From Planctomycetaceae bacterium (GTDB taxonomy: Bacteria > Planctomycetota > Planctomycetia > Planctomycetales > Planctomycetaceae): a DNA stretch of 5,415 nucleotides. Positions within the stretch are counted from its first letter, which is position 1. Each line of letters opens with the position of its first letter. Under the pieces are notes generated by a model. The model was not told the DNA's origin, did no database searches, and was given only the letters and a program-made list of their open reading frames with translations. The stretch spans positions 1 through 5,415 of the forward strand of contig JALQWE010000292.1 of NCBI GenBank assembly GCA_023258825.1. Direction: 5' to 3'. This document shows positions 1-5,415 of this stretch, one piece after another. The position numbers were made by a program, and so were the translations under genes.

Positions 1-817
1 GTTATCCCCGTCACTGCTGGAGAGCGAACTTTTCGGACACGTGAAAGGTGCCTTCACCGGGGCTCACGCCGATAAGCCGGGACGGTTTCAGGCGGCTCAT
101 GGAGGAACTCTGTTTCTGGATGAAATCGGTGACGTGTCACTGGAAACTCAGGTCAAGCTGCTCAGAGTCCTGCAGGAGCGACGCCTTGAACCCGTCGGAA
201 GCGACACAAGCGTCGACGTGGATGTCCGGCTGATTGCCGCCACGAACCGTAATCTCGAAGAGCTCATGGCAAAAGGACAGTTCCGAGAAGACTTATTCTA
301 TCGACTCAACGTCGTCACTCTGACTCTTCCGCCACTCAGAGATCGCGCGGAAGACCTTGCAGAACTGATCTTCTTCTTCCTCAGTCGCGCTGCCAGCAAG
401 ACCCGGAAGCAGATCCGACAAATTGAGCCTGCAGCACTTGAGGCGCTTGAGTCTTACAGCTGGCCAGGGAATATTCGCGAGCTGGAGAACGTCATTGAAC
501 GCGCTGTCGTACTTGCAGACAGTGATATTGTGGCGGTTGGTGATCTTCCCGAGCACCTGCAGCCCGGCAGCACCACTCCACCACTGGTTCGCAGAGAACG
601 GATGCCGAAGTCAGCGGTTCCCGTGCGGAGTGTAGTTCGCAAACTGCCTGGTTCGACGACGCCCGTGGCCATACCATCGGGAACACCGATTGATGAAGAA
701 CAAATGTTGCGTGAGGCCCTGAATCAGGCGGCAGGAAACAAGGCCGTTGCCGCGAGAAATCTCAACCTTCCCCGCAGCACGTTCTTCAGCAAATGTCGGA
801 AATATGGCATCACCTGA
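1..817 (+). CDS. Sigma-54-dependent transcriptional regulator, NtrC family (3' part)
   Basis: Partial gene: the frame is open to the left edge (first whole codon at position 2), leaving 271 residues of AAA+ domain and DNA-binding domain. In order: ESELFGH then GAFTGA (about residues 16-21, the loop that contacts sigma-54), Walker B LFLDE (37-41), sensor I ATN (80-82), arginine-finger segment FREDLFYRLN (94-103), and WPGNIREL (154-161). A proline- and arginine-rich linker follows (about 185-230) and carries PGSTTP twice. The end is a Fis-type helix-turn-helix (about 231-271, AAGNKAVAARN then STFFSKCRKYGI). Family knowledge: such proteins hydrolyse ATP to open sigma-54 RNA polymerase promoters from upstream sites. 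Walker A and any receiver domain lie outside the window, so whether it is a response regulator cannot be seen. A histidine kinase lies about 2.3 kb away on the other strand and is a possible partner. It converges with pdxA, 57 bp between stops. Confidence 0.95.
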   Translation, partial: LSPSLLESELFGHVKGAFTGAHADKPGRFQAAHGGTLFLDEIGDVSLETQVKLLRVLQERRLEPVGSDTSVDVDVRLIAATNRNLEELMAKGQFREDLFYRLNVVTLTLPPLRDRAEDLAELIFFFLSRAASKTRKQIRQIEPAALEALESYSWPGNIRELENVIERAVVLADSDIVAVGDLPEHLQPGSTTPPLVRRERMPKSAVPVRSVVRKLPGSTTPVAIPSGTPIDEEQMLREALNQAAGNKAVAARNLNLPRSTFFSKCRKYGIT

Positions 818-874
818 AAGTCGACCGGCTTGGGGATTGATGCTGCATACCCGCCTGCTGCAGTAACACTGGCC
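818..874. other. Convergent intergenic gap between regulator and pdxA
   Basis: This 57-bp stretch separates two convergent stop codons. It contains CTGCA (843-847) facing TGCAG (859-863) across 11 bases, and GGCCTCAGGCC (871-881) is a short palindrome covering the pdxA stop. Neither is followed by a T-run on either strand, so I do not call an intrinsic terminator. Confidence 0.4.
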
Positions 875-1987
875 TCAGGCCGATTTCCGGAGTGAAAGCT
901 GACAGGCCATCCGAATCGACTCCAGCATACCCGCCTCGCAGGCTGGCGTCTGACGGCTCCATGCCCGATCAAATGCCGTTCCATGCGTGGGACTGGTTCG
1001 AATGAGTGGCAGCCCGAGTGTGATATTGACTGCCGCGTCAAATCCGAGCAGTTTTACCGGGATATGCCCCTGGTCATGATACATTGCAACCACGCCATCA
1101 AATTCGCCAAGTACCGCACGACGAATCAGCGTGTCGACCGGCAGGGGGCCATGCACATTGCAGCGTTGGCGACAGCGATCGACCGCCGGTGCAATGACAT
1201 GAGATTCTTCATTTCCGAAAAGTCCATGCTCGCCACCATGCGGATTCAGTGCACACACAGCAATGGACCGGCGTGAACACCCGGCACGCTGCAGAAATCC
1301 GTTCAGCAGTTCAATCTTTTCAACAACGCCCGCAGTGGTCAGTTGTCCGGGCACACTGGCGAGGGACGTATGCAGTGTTACGTGCGCGATGCTTAACCCG
1401 GAAAGTCCTGTGAACTCCAGGGAACCAACGGACTCAACGGTACGCTGCAGAAGTTGGCGAACAGGCCGCAACGCGGTTTCCGGCAGATGCAGCATCATGG
1501 CAAACTCCTGCACACCACATCGTTGTGCCAGGATTTCTGTGTGGCCGGGAAAATGATGTCCAGCGAGGTGCAGTGATTCCTTATTCAGGGGCGCAGTGAC
1601 AATACCGTCAGTACAACCCTCAAGCGTCAGATCAATCGCCAGATTCAAACACTGAAACGCCGCGTCTCCCGCGGCCGCACTGACCTGACAACGCGGAGCA
1701 GTTAATGCTGATGCATCTGTCGGATTGCAGACCGGCACCCCGCCGGACTCCCGGATCCGACAGACTTCCTGACGAAACGCCGCCGGATCCTTTAATGTCA
1801 CGTGCATCAACCGAAAATTCAGTTCACACGCAATCAACTCGGCCGCTTGCTGAAAGACTTCCGGGGGGCCAATCAGAACTGGCACGGCATGACTCGGAAA
1901 TTCGGCTGAACACAAGGACCGGACGATCACTTCCGGTCCAATGCCAGCGATGTCGCCTGCTGTGATTGCCAGCAATTGTCTTGTCAC
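875..1987 (-). CDS. pdxA: 4-hydroxythreonine-4-phosphate dehydrogenase PdxA
   Basis: 370 residues, full length. PdxA oxidises 4-phosphohydroxy-L-threonine with NAD in the cytoplasm; the product loses CO2 and is condensed by PdxJ in pyridoxal 5'-phosphate synthesis. Visible family motifs: GDIAGIGPE (11-19), TAPLNKESL (131-139), FPGHTE (146-151), NPHGGEHGLFGNEE (248-261), YHDQGHIPVK (303-312) and GLPLIRTSPTHGTAFD (325-340). The three histidines expected to bind the divalent metal match H149, H206 (VTLHTSL) and H304. It is about 40 residues longer than the E. coli enzyme (329). Much of the excess lies between MML (164-166) and AHVTLHT (201-207). Position 13 is Ile where most homologues have Pro. 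The start is GTG at 1987, preceded by GGAG (1995-1998) at 7-nt spacing. It follows pyrK by 42 bp and is probably the last gene of the leftward operon. The paralogous D-threonate-phosphate enzymes are a less likely alternative. Confidence 0.95.
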   Translation of the reverse strand: MTRQLLAITAGDIAGIGPEVIVRSLCSAEFPSHAVPVLIGPPEVFQQAAELIACELNFRLMHVTLKDPAAFRQEVCRIRESGGVPVCNPTDASALTAPRCQVSAAAGDAAFQCLNLAIDLTLEGCTDGIVTAPLNKESLHLAGHHFPGHTEILAQRCGVQEFAMMLHLPETALRPVRQLLQRTVESVGSLEFTGLSGLSIAHVTLHTSLASVPGQLTTAGVVEKIELLNGFLQRAGCSRRSIAVCALNPHGGEHGLFGNEESHVIAPAVDRCRQRCNVHGPLPVDTLIRRAVLGEFDGVVAMYHDQGHIPVKLLGFDAAVNITLGLPLIRTSPTHGTAFDRAWSRQTPACEAGMLESIRMACQLSLRKSA

Positions 1988-2029
1988 CTTTTCGCTCCAG
2001 ACAGTCCGTCGGCGTCGACAGAGACCGGG

Positions 2030-2917
2030 TTAATGATCAACGAGCAGCAACTGATCCGCACGAAATACGGGACCTTCCACACAGGTACGCCGATAATCCC
2101 ACTCATTTTCCCCGACACGCACACGCGTTACGCAACTGAAACAGGCACCAAATCCGCAGGCCATCGGAGTTTCGAGGGACAGCCAGCAGGGAACATTGGC
2201 TTCGGCACAGATTTCGGCAGTGGCCTTCATCATGGGCTCAGGCCCACAACAGTAAACATGCACTCCACTCTTTTTTTGCTGCAAATGATTTTTCAGCAGC
2301 GACGTGACATAACCATGCAGCCCATAGGAACCATCATCTGTGGCAATCTCCAGTTCCAGTCCCGGCAACCGGAAATCATCAAGCCCCGCCAACCACGGCC
2401 TGGATCGCACTCCATAACAGAGTGTTACACGTGAGGGGCGAACTGGCGTACTTCGGGGAGGATTTCCGAATTCTGCCAGCCCCAGCGCCTCTTTGGCCAC
2501 GCCGAGAAATGGCGTCTGGCCAATGCCACCGGCAACACACAGCAGGTGATCACAGTCGGCAACTGGAAAACCGTTGCCCAGAGGTCCCCATAGACTGACC
2601 TGCTGTCCTGCCACCCAGTGGCTCATCAGCGTGGTCATCTTGCCAATTCGAACGAACGCAAATTCCACCGCGGCAGGCTGACCAGCAGCATCACGACAGA
2701 CGTCATACAGCGCAAACGGTCGACCAAGCAGTGGATCACTTCCACTTAACGGTCGGATCATAAAGAACTGCCCCGGCAGGATCGTCTCTGCCAAAACCGG
2801 ACACTCAATTCGTACGGCCCACGTATCCCGCGCGAGAAGACGCACCTGAGACACCGTGGCTGTAAACTGGCGAGCACACGCGGACATTCCCGGCAAACAG
2901 GTATTCTCCGATGTCAT
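2030..2917 (-). CDS. pyrK: Dihydroorotate dehydrogenase (class 1B) electron-transfer subunit PyrK
   Basis: 295 residues, ferredoxin-reductase-like fold. In class 1B enzymes PyrK carries FAD and a 2Fe-2S cluster and passes electrons from the PyrD FMN site to NAD+. Visible: N-terminal beta-barrel region with FAD motif RPFALYD (66-72) and GPLGNGFP (111-118), nucleotide-binding VAGGIGQTPF (128-137), CGPEPMM (224-230), and the C-terminal cluster motif with Cys254, Cys259, Cys262 and Cys279, in the order CGFGACFSC then C. The ATG at 2917 is preceded by GGAGGA (2922-2927) 4 nt away. That ribosome-binding site lies inside the last codons of the upstream 53-residue ORF, whose TAG directly abuts this ATG, implying translational coupling. 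No pyrD is in the window, so the catalytic partner must be encoded elsewhere. A related flavin reductase of the same superfamily is possible, but the cysteine spacing fits PyrK well. Confidence 0.92.
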   Translation of the reverse strand: MTSENTCLPGMSACARQFTATVSQVRLLARDTWAVRIECPVLAETILPGQFFMIRPLSGSDPLLGRPFALYDVCRDAAGQPAAVEFAFVRIGKMTTLMSHWVAGQQVSLWGPLGNGFPVADCDHLLCVAGGIGQTPFLGVAKEALGLAEFGNPPRSTPVRPSRVTLCYGVRSRPWLAGLDDFRLPGLELEIATDDGSYGLHGYVTSLLKNHLQQKKSGVHVYCCGPEPMMKATAEICAEANVPCWLSLETPMACGFGACFSCVTRVRVGENEWDYRRTCVEGPVFRADQLLLVDH

Positions 2918-3079
2918 CTATTCCTCCATATGATCCAGTCGCTGCTCAAACACAACAACATTGGTAGTCGGCAGATATTCTCGAACAAGAATCGCAGTGG
3001 TGACAGCCCTGGTACTGAGGTTTTGCGACGAATTTTCAGGAATCGTGATCGCTGCCGGGAAAAACGCCTGCGACCTCAC
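2918..3079 (-). CDS. Small unrecognised protein (53 aa) coupled to pyrK
   Basis: GTG-started ORF of 53 codons plus TAG. The protein starts MRSQAFFPAAITIPENSS and ends VVVFEQRLDHMEE. I do not recognise a family. It has a mixed N-terminal half and a hydrophobic-charged pattern (AILVREYLP then NVVVFEQRL) compatible with a compact alpha/beta fold. It has no Cys, no signal peptide and no clear membrane helix. Evidence that it is real: GGAG six bases before the GTG; TAG at 2918-2920 immediately adjacent to the pyrK ATG; the pyrK ribosome-binding site is embedded in its last three codons; and it fills most of the otherwise empty 233-bp gap between the kinase and pyrK. The frame is closed upstream by TGA at 3134-3136, and this GTG is the only ordinary start codon in it. 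It begins 71 bp after the kinase stop. Its function cannot be told from sequence; position suggests a role with PyrK or in the same operon. Confidence 0.7.
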   Translation of the reverse strand: MRSQAFFPAAITIPENSSQNLSTRAVTTAILVREYLPTTNVVVFEQRLDHMEE

Positions 3080-3150
3080 ATCAGACTCCGGGATCAGCCT
3101 GCACTTCCTGAAGATTGAGGCCCATATCGGAAATCACAAGGCCGATTGAG

Positions 3151-4722
3151 TCAGATTTTCTTTGCAGGAATCGTAACCAGAAACTCGGTTCCTCCGGAAT
3201 CGGAGCGAATCAGTTCAATGTCGCCGGCGAGCGACTGGCGGGTGATGTGGCGGCAGACAAACAGCCCCAGTCCGGTCCCATGGTCCTTCGTGGTGAAATA
3301 CGGCTGAAAGATCTGTCGCTGAGCTTCTGCTGTAATGCCATGTCCTTCATCACGAACCCGAATCCCGATCCGTTCGGGAAGGTTTCCGGACGCCGGTATC
3401 AGCTCCGTCACAATCTGCATGGCGGCGCCCTCATTCATGGCATCCAGCGCATTGAGAATCAGATTCAGCATGACCTGGACCAGTTGATCATATACCGTTC
3501 GAATATTGGGCAAGCCCTGAGCAAAGTCGGTGGTCACGGACTTGCCCTTCCAGCGTTTGTAGTATTTCGCAATGTTGAGCGCATCATTGATGGCTGCATG
3601 AACATCGACCGAAGACTGTTGCTGACTTGCCGGACGACTGAAACTGGTGAGCTCCCGCAATGTACGCTGGATGCGCTGCAATTGCCCATCCACCATATCC
3701 AGCCGCTCCCGCACATACTCATCCGTATTCTTGCGGCTCAGCATCTGAACGATGGAACTGATTGATGCCAGCGGATTCCCGACTTCATGCGCGATCCCCG
3801 CGGCCAGCAGACCAAATGCAGCCTGCTTTTCCTGCTGCACCAGCATGGCCTGTGATTCCTGAAGTTCTTTGGATCTGGCAGCAATTCGGCGTTCCAGATG
3901 CTGCTGATTAGACTTGAGCTCCTCATTCAGAATCGCCAGTCGCTGACCAGCCTTCTTCAGCAAGCCTGTGAGTGCAATGATGGCCCATGCGCCCCATCCC
4001 AGAAAAACAAGCGTCAGAATCACAGTCACGACATCGTGCTGCGTCTGTGTTGCCTCCTGGACATCCGAGATCACCCGCTGACTACCGTAAAGCCCCAACA
4101 GGATGTAGCTGATGGAATGCAGACAGAAGGTCGTAAACGTCAGCGATGGAGAATGACGAATCGCACAGACCAGCAGGGAAAGAAAATAGTAGAATCGAAA
4201 GGGACTGGTCACACCTTCGTCGAAATGACACAGCAGGCCAATAAAGAGCGCCTCCATGATCGAAATCCCGACGCGGTAATTCGTCAGCAGCAGCTTTCCT
4301 TTCCAGCTGGCCAGTGTGTCCACAAGTGCGTAGGCCGCTCCCAGCGTCAGCATCGCATTGAGCTCGGGGGGACTTCCATCCCGCGTCCCGAAATTCACGT
4401 AAAGATAGCCGACACACAGCCCGAACCATCGAATCCTGACAGTAATCGACTCTGCTTCTGACTCACGTCCAACCGGATCAAACAACCGCCCGGAAGCCGC
4501 AGCTTTCAGACTCGCGGGAAGCCTGAGAATTGCTGACGGAGAATCTCCGGACGGTTTTGTACCAGCACGATTTGTCTCCGTTGAACTCATGATTTCTGTC
4601 CCGGGAGCATCTCTGCCCCTGTCCGCCTGCCGTTGAATTCCCATGGAAGCCCCCAGTGCGGGTCCGGAAAAAAAGGAACCGCTCTGGAGGTGCGACACCT
4701 GGGGGGCTTCCGTCATCACCAC
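3151..4722 (-). CDS. Membrane sensor histidine kinase, PilS/NtrB-like
   Basis: 523 residues from the GTG at 4722. An N-terminal polar stretch of about 90 residues is followed by about six membrane segments (roughly 93-112, 121-139, 151-167, 175-188, 194-212, 231-255). The sensor includes a VTSPFRFYYFLSLL stretch resembling the PilS-type membrane domain. A coiled coil follows (about 256-300), then a HisKA domain with H-box IAHEVGNPLAS (His312 the likely phospho-acceptor) and an ATPase domain: N-box NLILNALDA (420-428), G1 DEGHG (458-462), F-box QPYFTT (473-478), G2 GTGLGL (482-487). No PAS, HAMP or receiver domain is seen. Family members autophosphorylate and pass phosphate to an NtrC-type regulator; a candidate is the partial gene at 1-817. 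The signal is unknown. The start is uncertain: GTG 4722, GTG 4719, ATG 4716, ATG 4644 and ATG 4590 are all in frame, and the first 44 residues look poorly structured. Confidence 0.94.
   Translation of the reverse strand: MVMTEAPQVSHLQSGSFFSGPALGASMGIQRQADRGRDAPGTEIMSSTETNRAGTKPSGDSPSAILRLPASLKAAASGRLFDPVGRESEAESITVRIRWFGLCVGYLYVNFGTRDGSPPELNAMLTLGAAYALVDTLASWKGKLLLTNYRVGISIMEALFIGLLCHFDEGVTSPFRFYYFLSLLVCAIRHSPSLTFTTFCLHSISYILLGLYGSQRVISDVQEATQTQHDVVTVILTLVFLGWGAWAIIALTGLLKKAGQRLAILNEELKSNQQHLERRIAARSKELQESQAMLVQQEKQAAFGLLAAGIAHEVGNPLASISSIVQMLSRKNTDEYVRERLDMVDGQLQRIQRTLRELTSFSRPASQQQSSVDVHAAINDALNIAKYYKRWKGKSVTTDFAQGLPNIRTVYDQLVQVMLNLILNALDAMNEGAAMQIVTELIPASGNLPERIGIRVRDEGHGITAEAQRQIFQPYFTTKDHGTGLGLFVCRHITRQSLAGDIELIRSDSGGTEFLVTIPAKKI
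4645..4711 (-). promoter_or_regulatory. Long hairpin at the start of the kinase mRNA
   Basis: GGAAGCCCCCAG (+ strand 4645-4656) and CTGGGGGGCTTCC (4699-4711) form a 12-bp inverted repeat with one bulged base and a 42-base loop. In the mRNA it starts a few bases after the upstream start codons and ends exactly at the in-frame ATG of 4644. The G-rich run that could serve as that ATG's ribosome-binding site lies within the 3' arm. The first arm overlaps a small competing hairpin, AGGTG-CGA-CACCT (4688-4700), and a T7 run in the message (4668-4674) lies in the loop. The repeat is seen directly; the regulatory role is inferred. It may instead be coincidence in coding sequence. Confidence 0.35.
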
Positions 4723-4735
4723 ACACCTGCCGCCA

Positions 4736-4786
4736 TCAGTCGTCGATCATCGTATCGATGGCAAAAACAGGCGTTAATCGCGGCAT
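4736..4786 (-). CDS. Candidate 16-residue leader ORF upstream of the kinase
   Basis: A short ORF reads MPRLTPVFAIDTMIDD and then TGA. Its ATG at 4786 is preceded by a perfect AGGAGG (4795-4800) with 8-nt spacing, the strongest ribosome-binding site in the region. It ends 13-19 bases before the 4722/4716 kinase starts, in a different frame. It lies just downstream of a promoter-like sequence. It has no run of one amino acid of the kind seen in amino-acid attenuators. It may be a translated leader that controls the kinase, or a chance ORF. No function is claimed for the peptide itself. Confidence 0.35.
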   Translation of the reverse strand: MPRLTPVFAIDTMIDD

Positions 4787-4818
4787 GCCCTGTGCCTCCT
4801 GGTCCTGGTCGCTGGAGC

Positions 4819-4847
4819 ATTGTCTGACATAACAGACCTGATGTCAC
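4819..4847 (-). promoter_or_regulatory. Candidate sigma-70-type promoter for the kinase operon
   Basis: Read leftward: GTGACA (4842-4847, 5 of 6 to TTGACA), a 17-bp spacer, then GACAAT (4819-4824, 4 of 6 to TATAAT). Transcription would start near 4812, about 12 bases before the AGGAGG of the leader ORF. Spacing and placement fit well, but promoters of this lineage are not well defined and the match is by eye. Confidence 0.4.
4822..4846. promoter_or_regulatory. Overlapping inverted repeats, candidate operator
   Basis: Two perfect dyads overlap: TGACAT-N10-ATGTCA (4825-4846) and GTCTG-N6-CAGAC (4822-4837). Together they cover the -35 element, the spacer and most of the -10 element of the candidate leftward promoter. 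A dimeric repressor or activator site would look like this. The bound protein is unknown; the Fis-type regulator at 1-817 is one possibility, with no direct support. Confidence 0.35.
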
Positions 4848-4928
4848 GCCGGATTTGGCAAACAGCGATTTCTTTCGCGGCTCTGACAGGCATATTCTGC
4901 CGTGTTAGAGCAGGTTCAGGCCGGACTA

Positions 4929-4949
4929 TGCCCTCGGGCCGTGAGGGCA
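4929..4949. repeat. Inverted repeat TGCCCTC-N7-GAGGGCA
   Basis: A perfect 7-bp GC-rich stem (4929-4935 with 4943-4949) around a 7-base loop. No T-run follows on either strand, so it is not a standard intrinsic terminator. It sits about midway between the divergent kinase and 75-residue genes and could be a protein-binding site or an RNA hairpin. Confidence 0.4.
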
Positions 4950-4988
4950 GGCTCAGACTCCGAACATTCGGCGGATTCCTCGAACAAA

Positions 4989-5010
4989 CGGACAAGCACC
5001 GTCCGATAAT
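4989..5010 (+). promoter_or_regulatory. Weak candidate -10 element with adjoining dyad for the 75-aa gene
   Basis: GATAAT (5005-5010) matches TATAAT at 5 of 6 positions, and CGGAC-N7-GTCCG (4989-5005) abuts it. I see no good -35 hexamer at 16-18 bp. The leader to the ATG at 5124 would be over 100 bases. Low confidence. Confidence 0.2.
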
Positions 5011-5123
5011 CCTGCTGAGCCCTGATTGAAGGGTGCAACTCTGATTTCTGAACTGAGGTTGGAGCCGGAACAGTTTCATCTCAGTCGACTGAAGACACCA
5101 CAGGGGCGTGGGGAGCGTATCGA

Positions 5124-5351
5124 ATGGAGAAGGCGGTCAACGTTCTGGCACTTGTCCGCAATGGACACCGATACGTGTTTTTATACGACGACCAGAGCCT
5201 TGACACCCTGCGCGCCCAGCTTGCGATTTTCGCAGAAGATCCTGAGCTGGAATTCAACTGGCGCGATGCAGCCAATCTGCATGATCGACTTCTCAGCCCC
5301 GGGGAAAACTACTCCTGCTCGGAGATCGAGGACTTCCCGACGTATTTCTGA
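5124..5351 (+). CDS. Small conserved-looking hypothetical protein (75 aa)
   Basis: 75 residues, starting MEKAVNVLALVRNGHRYVFLYDD. The ATG at 5124 has GGGGAG (5110-5115) 8 nt upstream, a good ribosome-binding site. The pattern is a beta strand (VNVLALV), a turn, a second strand (RYVFLYDD), an amphipathic helix (LDTLRAQLAIFAEDPE), a strand with FNW, then a helix (DAANLHDRLL) and a polar, acidic tail. From memory this resembles short planctomycete hypothetical proteins with a YVFLYDD stretch followed by a PELxFxWxDA stretch; I cannot confirm it by search. There is no signal peptide or membrane helix, so it is probably cytoplasmic. Function unknown. It runs divergently from the kinase operon, with about 400 bp between the start codons, and is acidic and compact, unlike the shadow frames around it. 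Confidence 0.78.
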   Translation: MEKAVNVLALVRNGHRYVFLYDDQSLDTLRAQLAIFAEDPELEFNWRDAANLHDRLLSPGENYSCSEIEDFPTYF

Positions 5352-5415
5352 CGGTCGCAGACGCAGACCTGGGGGACGTCATTCCGGGTAAACTGCAGAT
5401 CTGATCGGGCTCCCC
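5352..5415. other. Right-edge sequence after the 75-aa gene
   Basis: Sixty-four bases downstream of the stop codon. I see no terminator hairpin with a T-run and no gene start here. Confidence 0.4.

Larger units (their letters stand above)
4848..5123. other. Intergenic region without a convincing gene
   Basis: This divergent intergenic stretch lies between the kinase promoter region and the 75-residue gene. Reading frames here on both strands give arginine- and serine-rich translations without recognisable motifs. The stretch contains an inverted repeat at 4929-4949 and another at 4989-5005, listed separately, and otherwise nothing I can name. Confidence 0.5.

Noticed and set aside
1976..2434. 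152-codon rightward ORF antisense to pyrK
   Set aside because: It overlaps the pyrK cluster-binding and nucleotide-binding coding sequence and has no motif of its own.
3115..3765. 216-codon rightward ORF antisense to the kinase
   Set aside because: It lies wholly opposite conserved kinase domains, shows no family motif, and its length follows from the coding pattern of the other strand.
3898..4461. 187-codon rightward ORF antisense to the kinase
   Set aside because: Shadow of the membrane and coiled-coil region of the kinase. The translation is rich in Gln, Arg and His, with no recognisable domain.
4645..4711. Intrinsic terminator formed by the T7 run and upstream hairpin
   Set aside because: The 5-bp AGGTG/CACCT stem ends about 14 bases before the T-run, and only a 4-bp outer stem adjoins it, too weak to call a terminator.
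4855..4872. TTGGCA sequence as a possible sigma-54 promoter
   Set aside because: There is no GC dinucleotide at the required distance after the GG, so the -12 element is missing.
4820..5029. 69-codon rightward ORF in the divergent region
   Set aside because: No good ribosome-binding site or motif, and low-complexity arginine-rich sequence.
4774..5079. 101-codon leftward ORF upstream of the kinase
   Set aside because: Very Arg-rich translation with no domain, and it runs across the promoter-like dyads. The strong AGGAGG lies near its end and fits the short leader ORF rather than this one.
5026..5391. 121-codon rightward ORF overlapping the 75-aa gene
   Set aside because: Ser- and Arg-rich out-of-frame reading of the better-supported gene at 5124-5351.

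Overview
The window reads as a piece of a bacterial chromosome, probably from a planctomycete or a close relative. This is an inference from protein flavour: a PdxA with a GDIAGIGPE loop and a longer central region, a small YVFLYDD protein, and moderately GC-rich DNA. No rRNA or other taxonomic marker is present, so the assignment is tentative. I see no mobile element, CRISPR array, tRNA or rRNA.

Layout. Positions 1-817 (+) hold the 3' part of a sigma-54-dependent (NtrC-family) regulator gene, cut by the left edge. It converges on a leftward block on the minus strand. Read in its own direction, that block is: candidate promoter with overlapping inverted repeats (4819-4847), candidate 16-codon leader ORF (4786-4736), membrane histidine kinase (4722-3151), a 53-residue unrecognised protein (3079-2918), pyrK (2917-2030) and pdxA (1987-875). 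The stop codon of the 53-residue ORF directly abuts the pyrK start codon, and pyrK and pdxA are 42 bp apart, so these three are very probably co-transcribed. The kinase may belong to the same transcript, with a 71-bp gap. The region 4848-5123 has no convincing gene but contains several inverted repeats. A 75-residue rightward gene lies at 5124-5351.

How the genes relate. The kinase has a six-helix membrane sensor resembling PilS/NtrB-type kinases. Such kinases commonly pair with NtrC-type regulators, and one lies about 2.3 kb away on the opposite strand, so the two may be a split pair (inference). PyrK is the electron-transfer subunit of class 1B dihydroorotate dehydrogenase (pyrimidine synthesis). 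PdxA acts in pyridoxal phosphate synthesis. No mechanism visible here links these to the kinase beyond shared orientation.

The least ordinary parts are two. One is the 53-residue ORF locked to pyrK. The other is the start of the kinase gene, where a promoter-overlapping dyad, a leader ORF with a strong ribosome-binding site, and a long hairpin ending right at an internal ATG suggest an undescribed regulatory leader. I found no clear evidence of a large new system.
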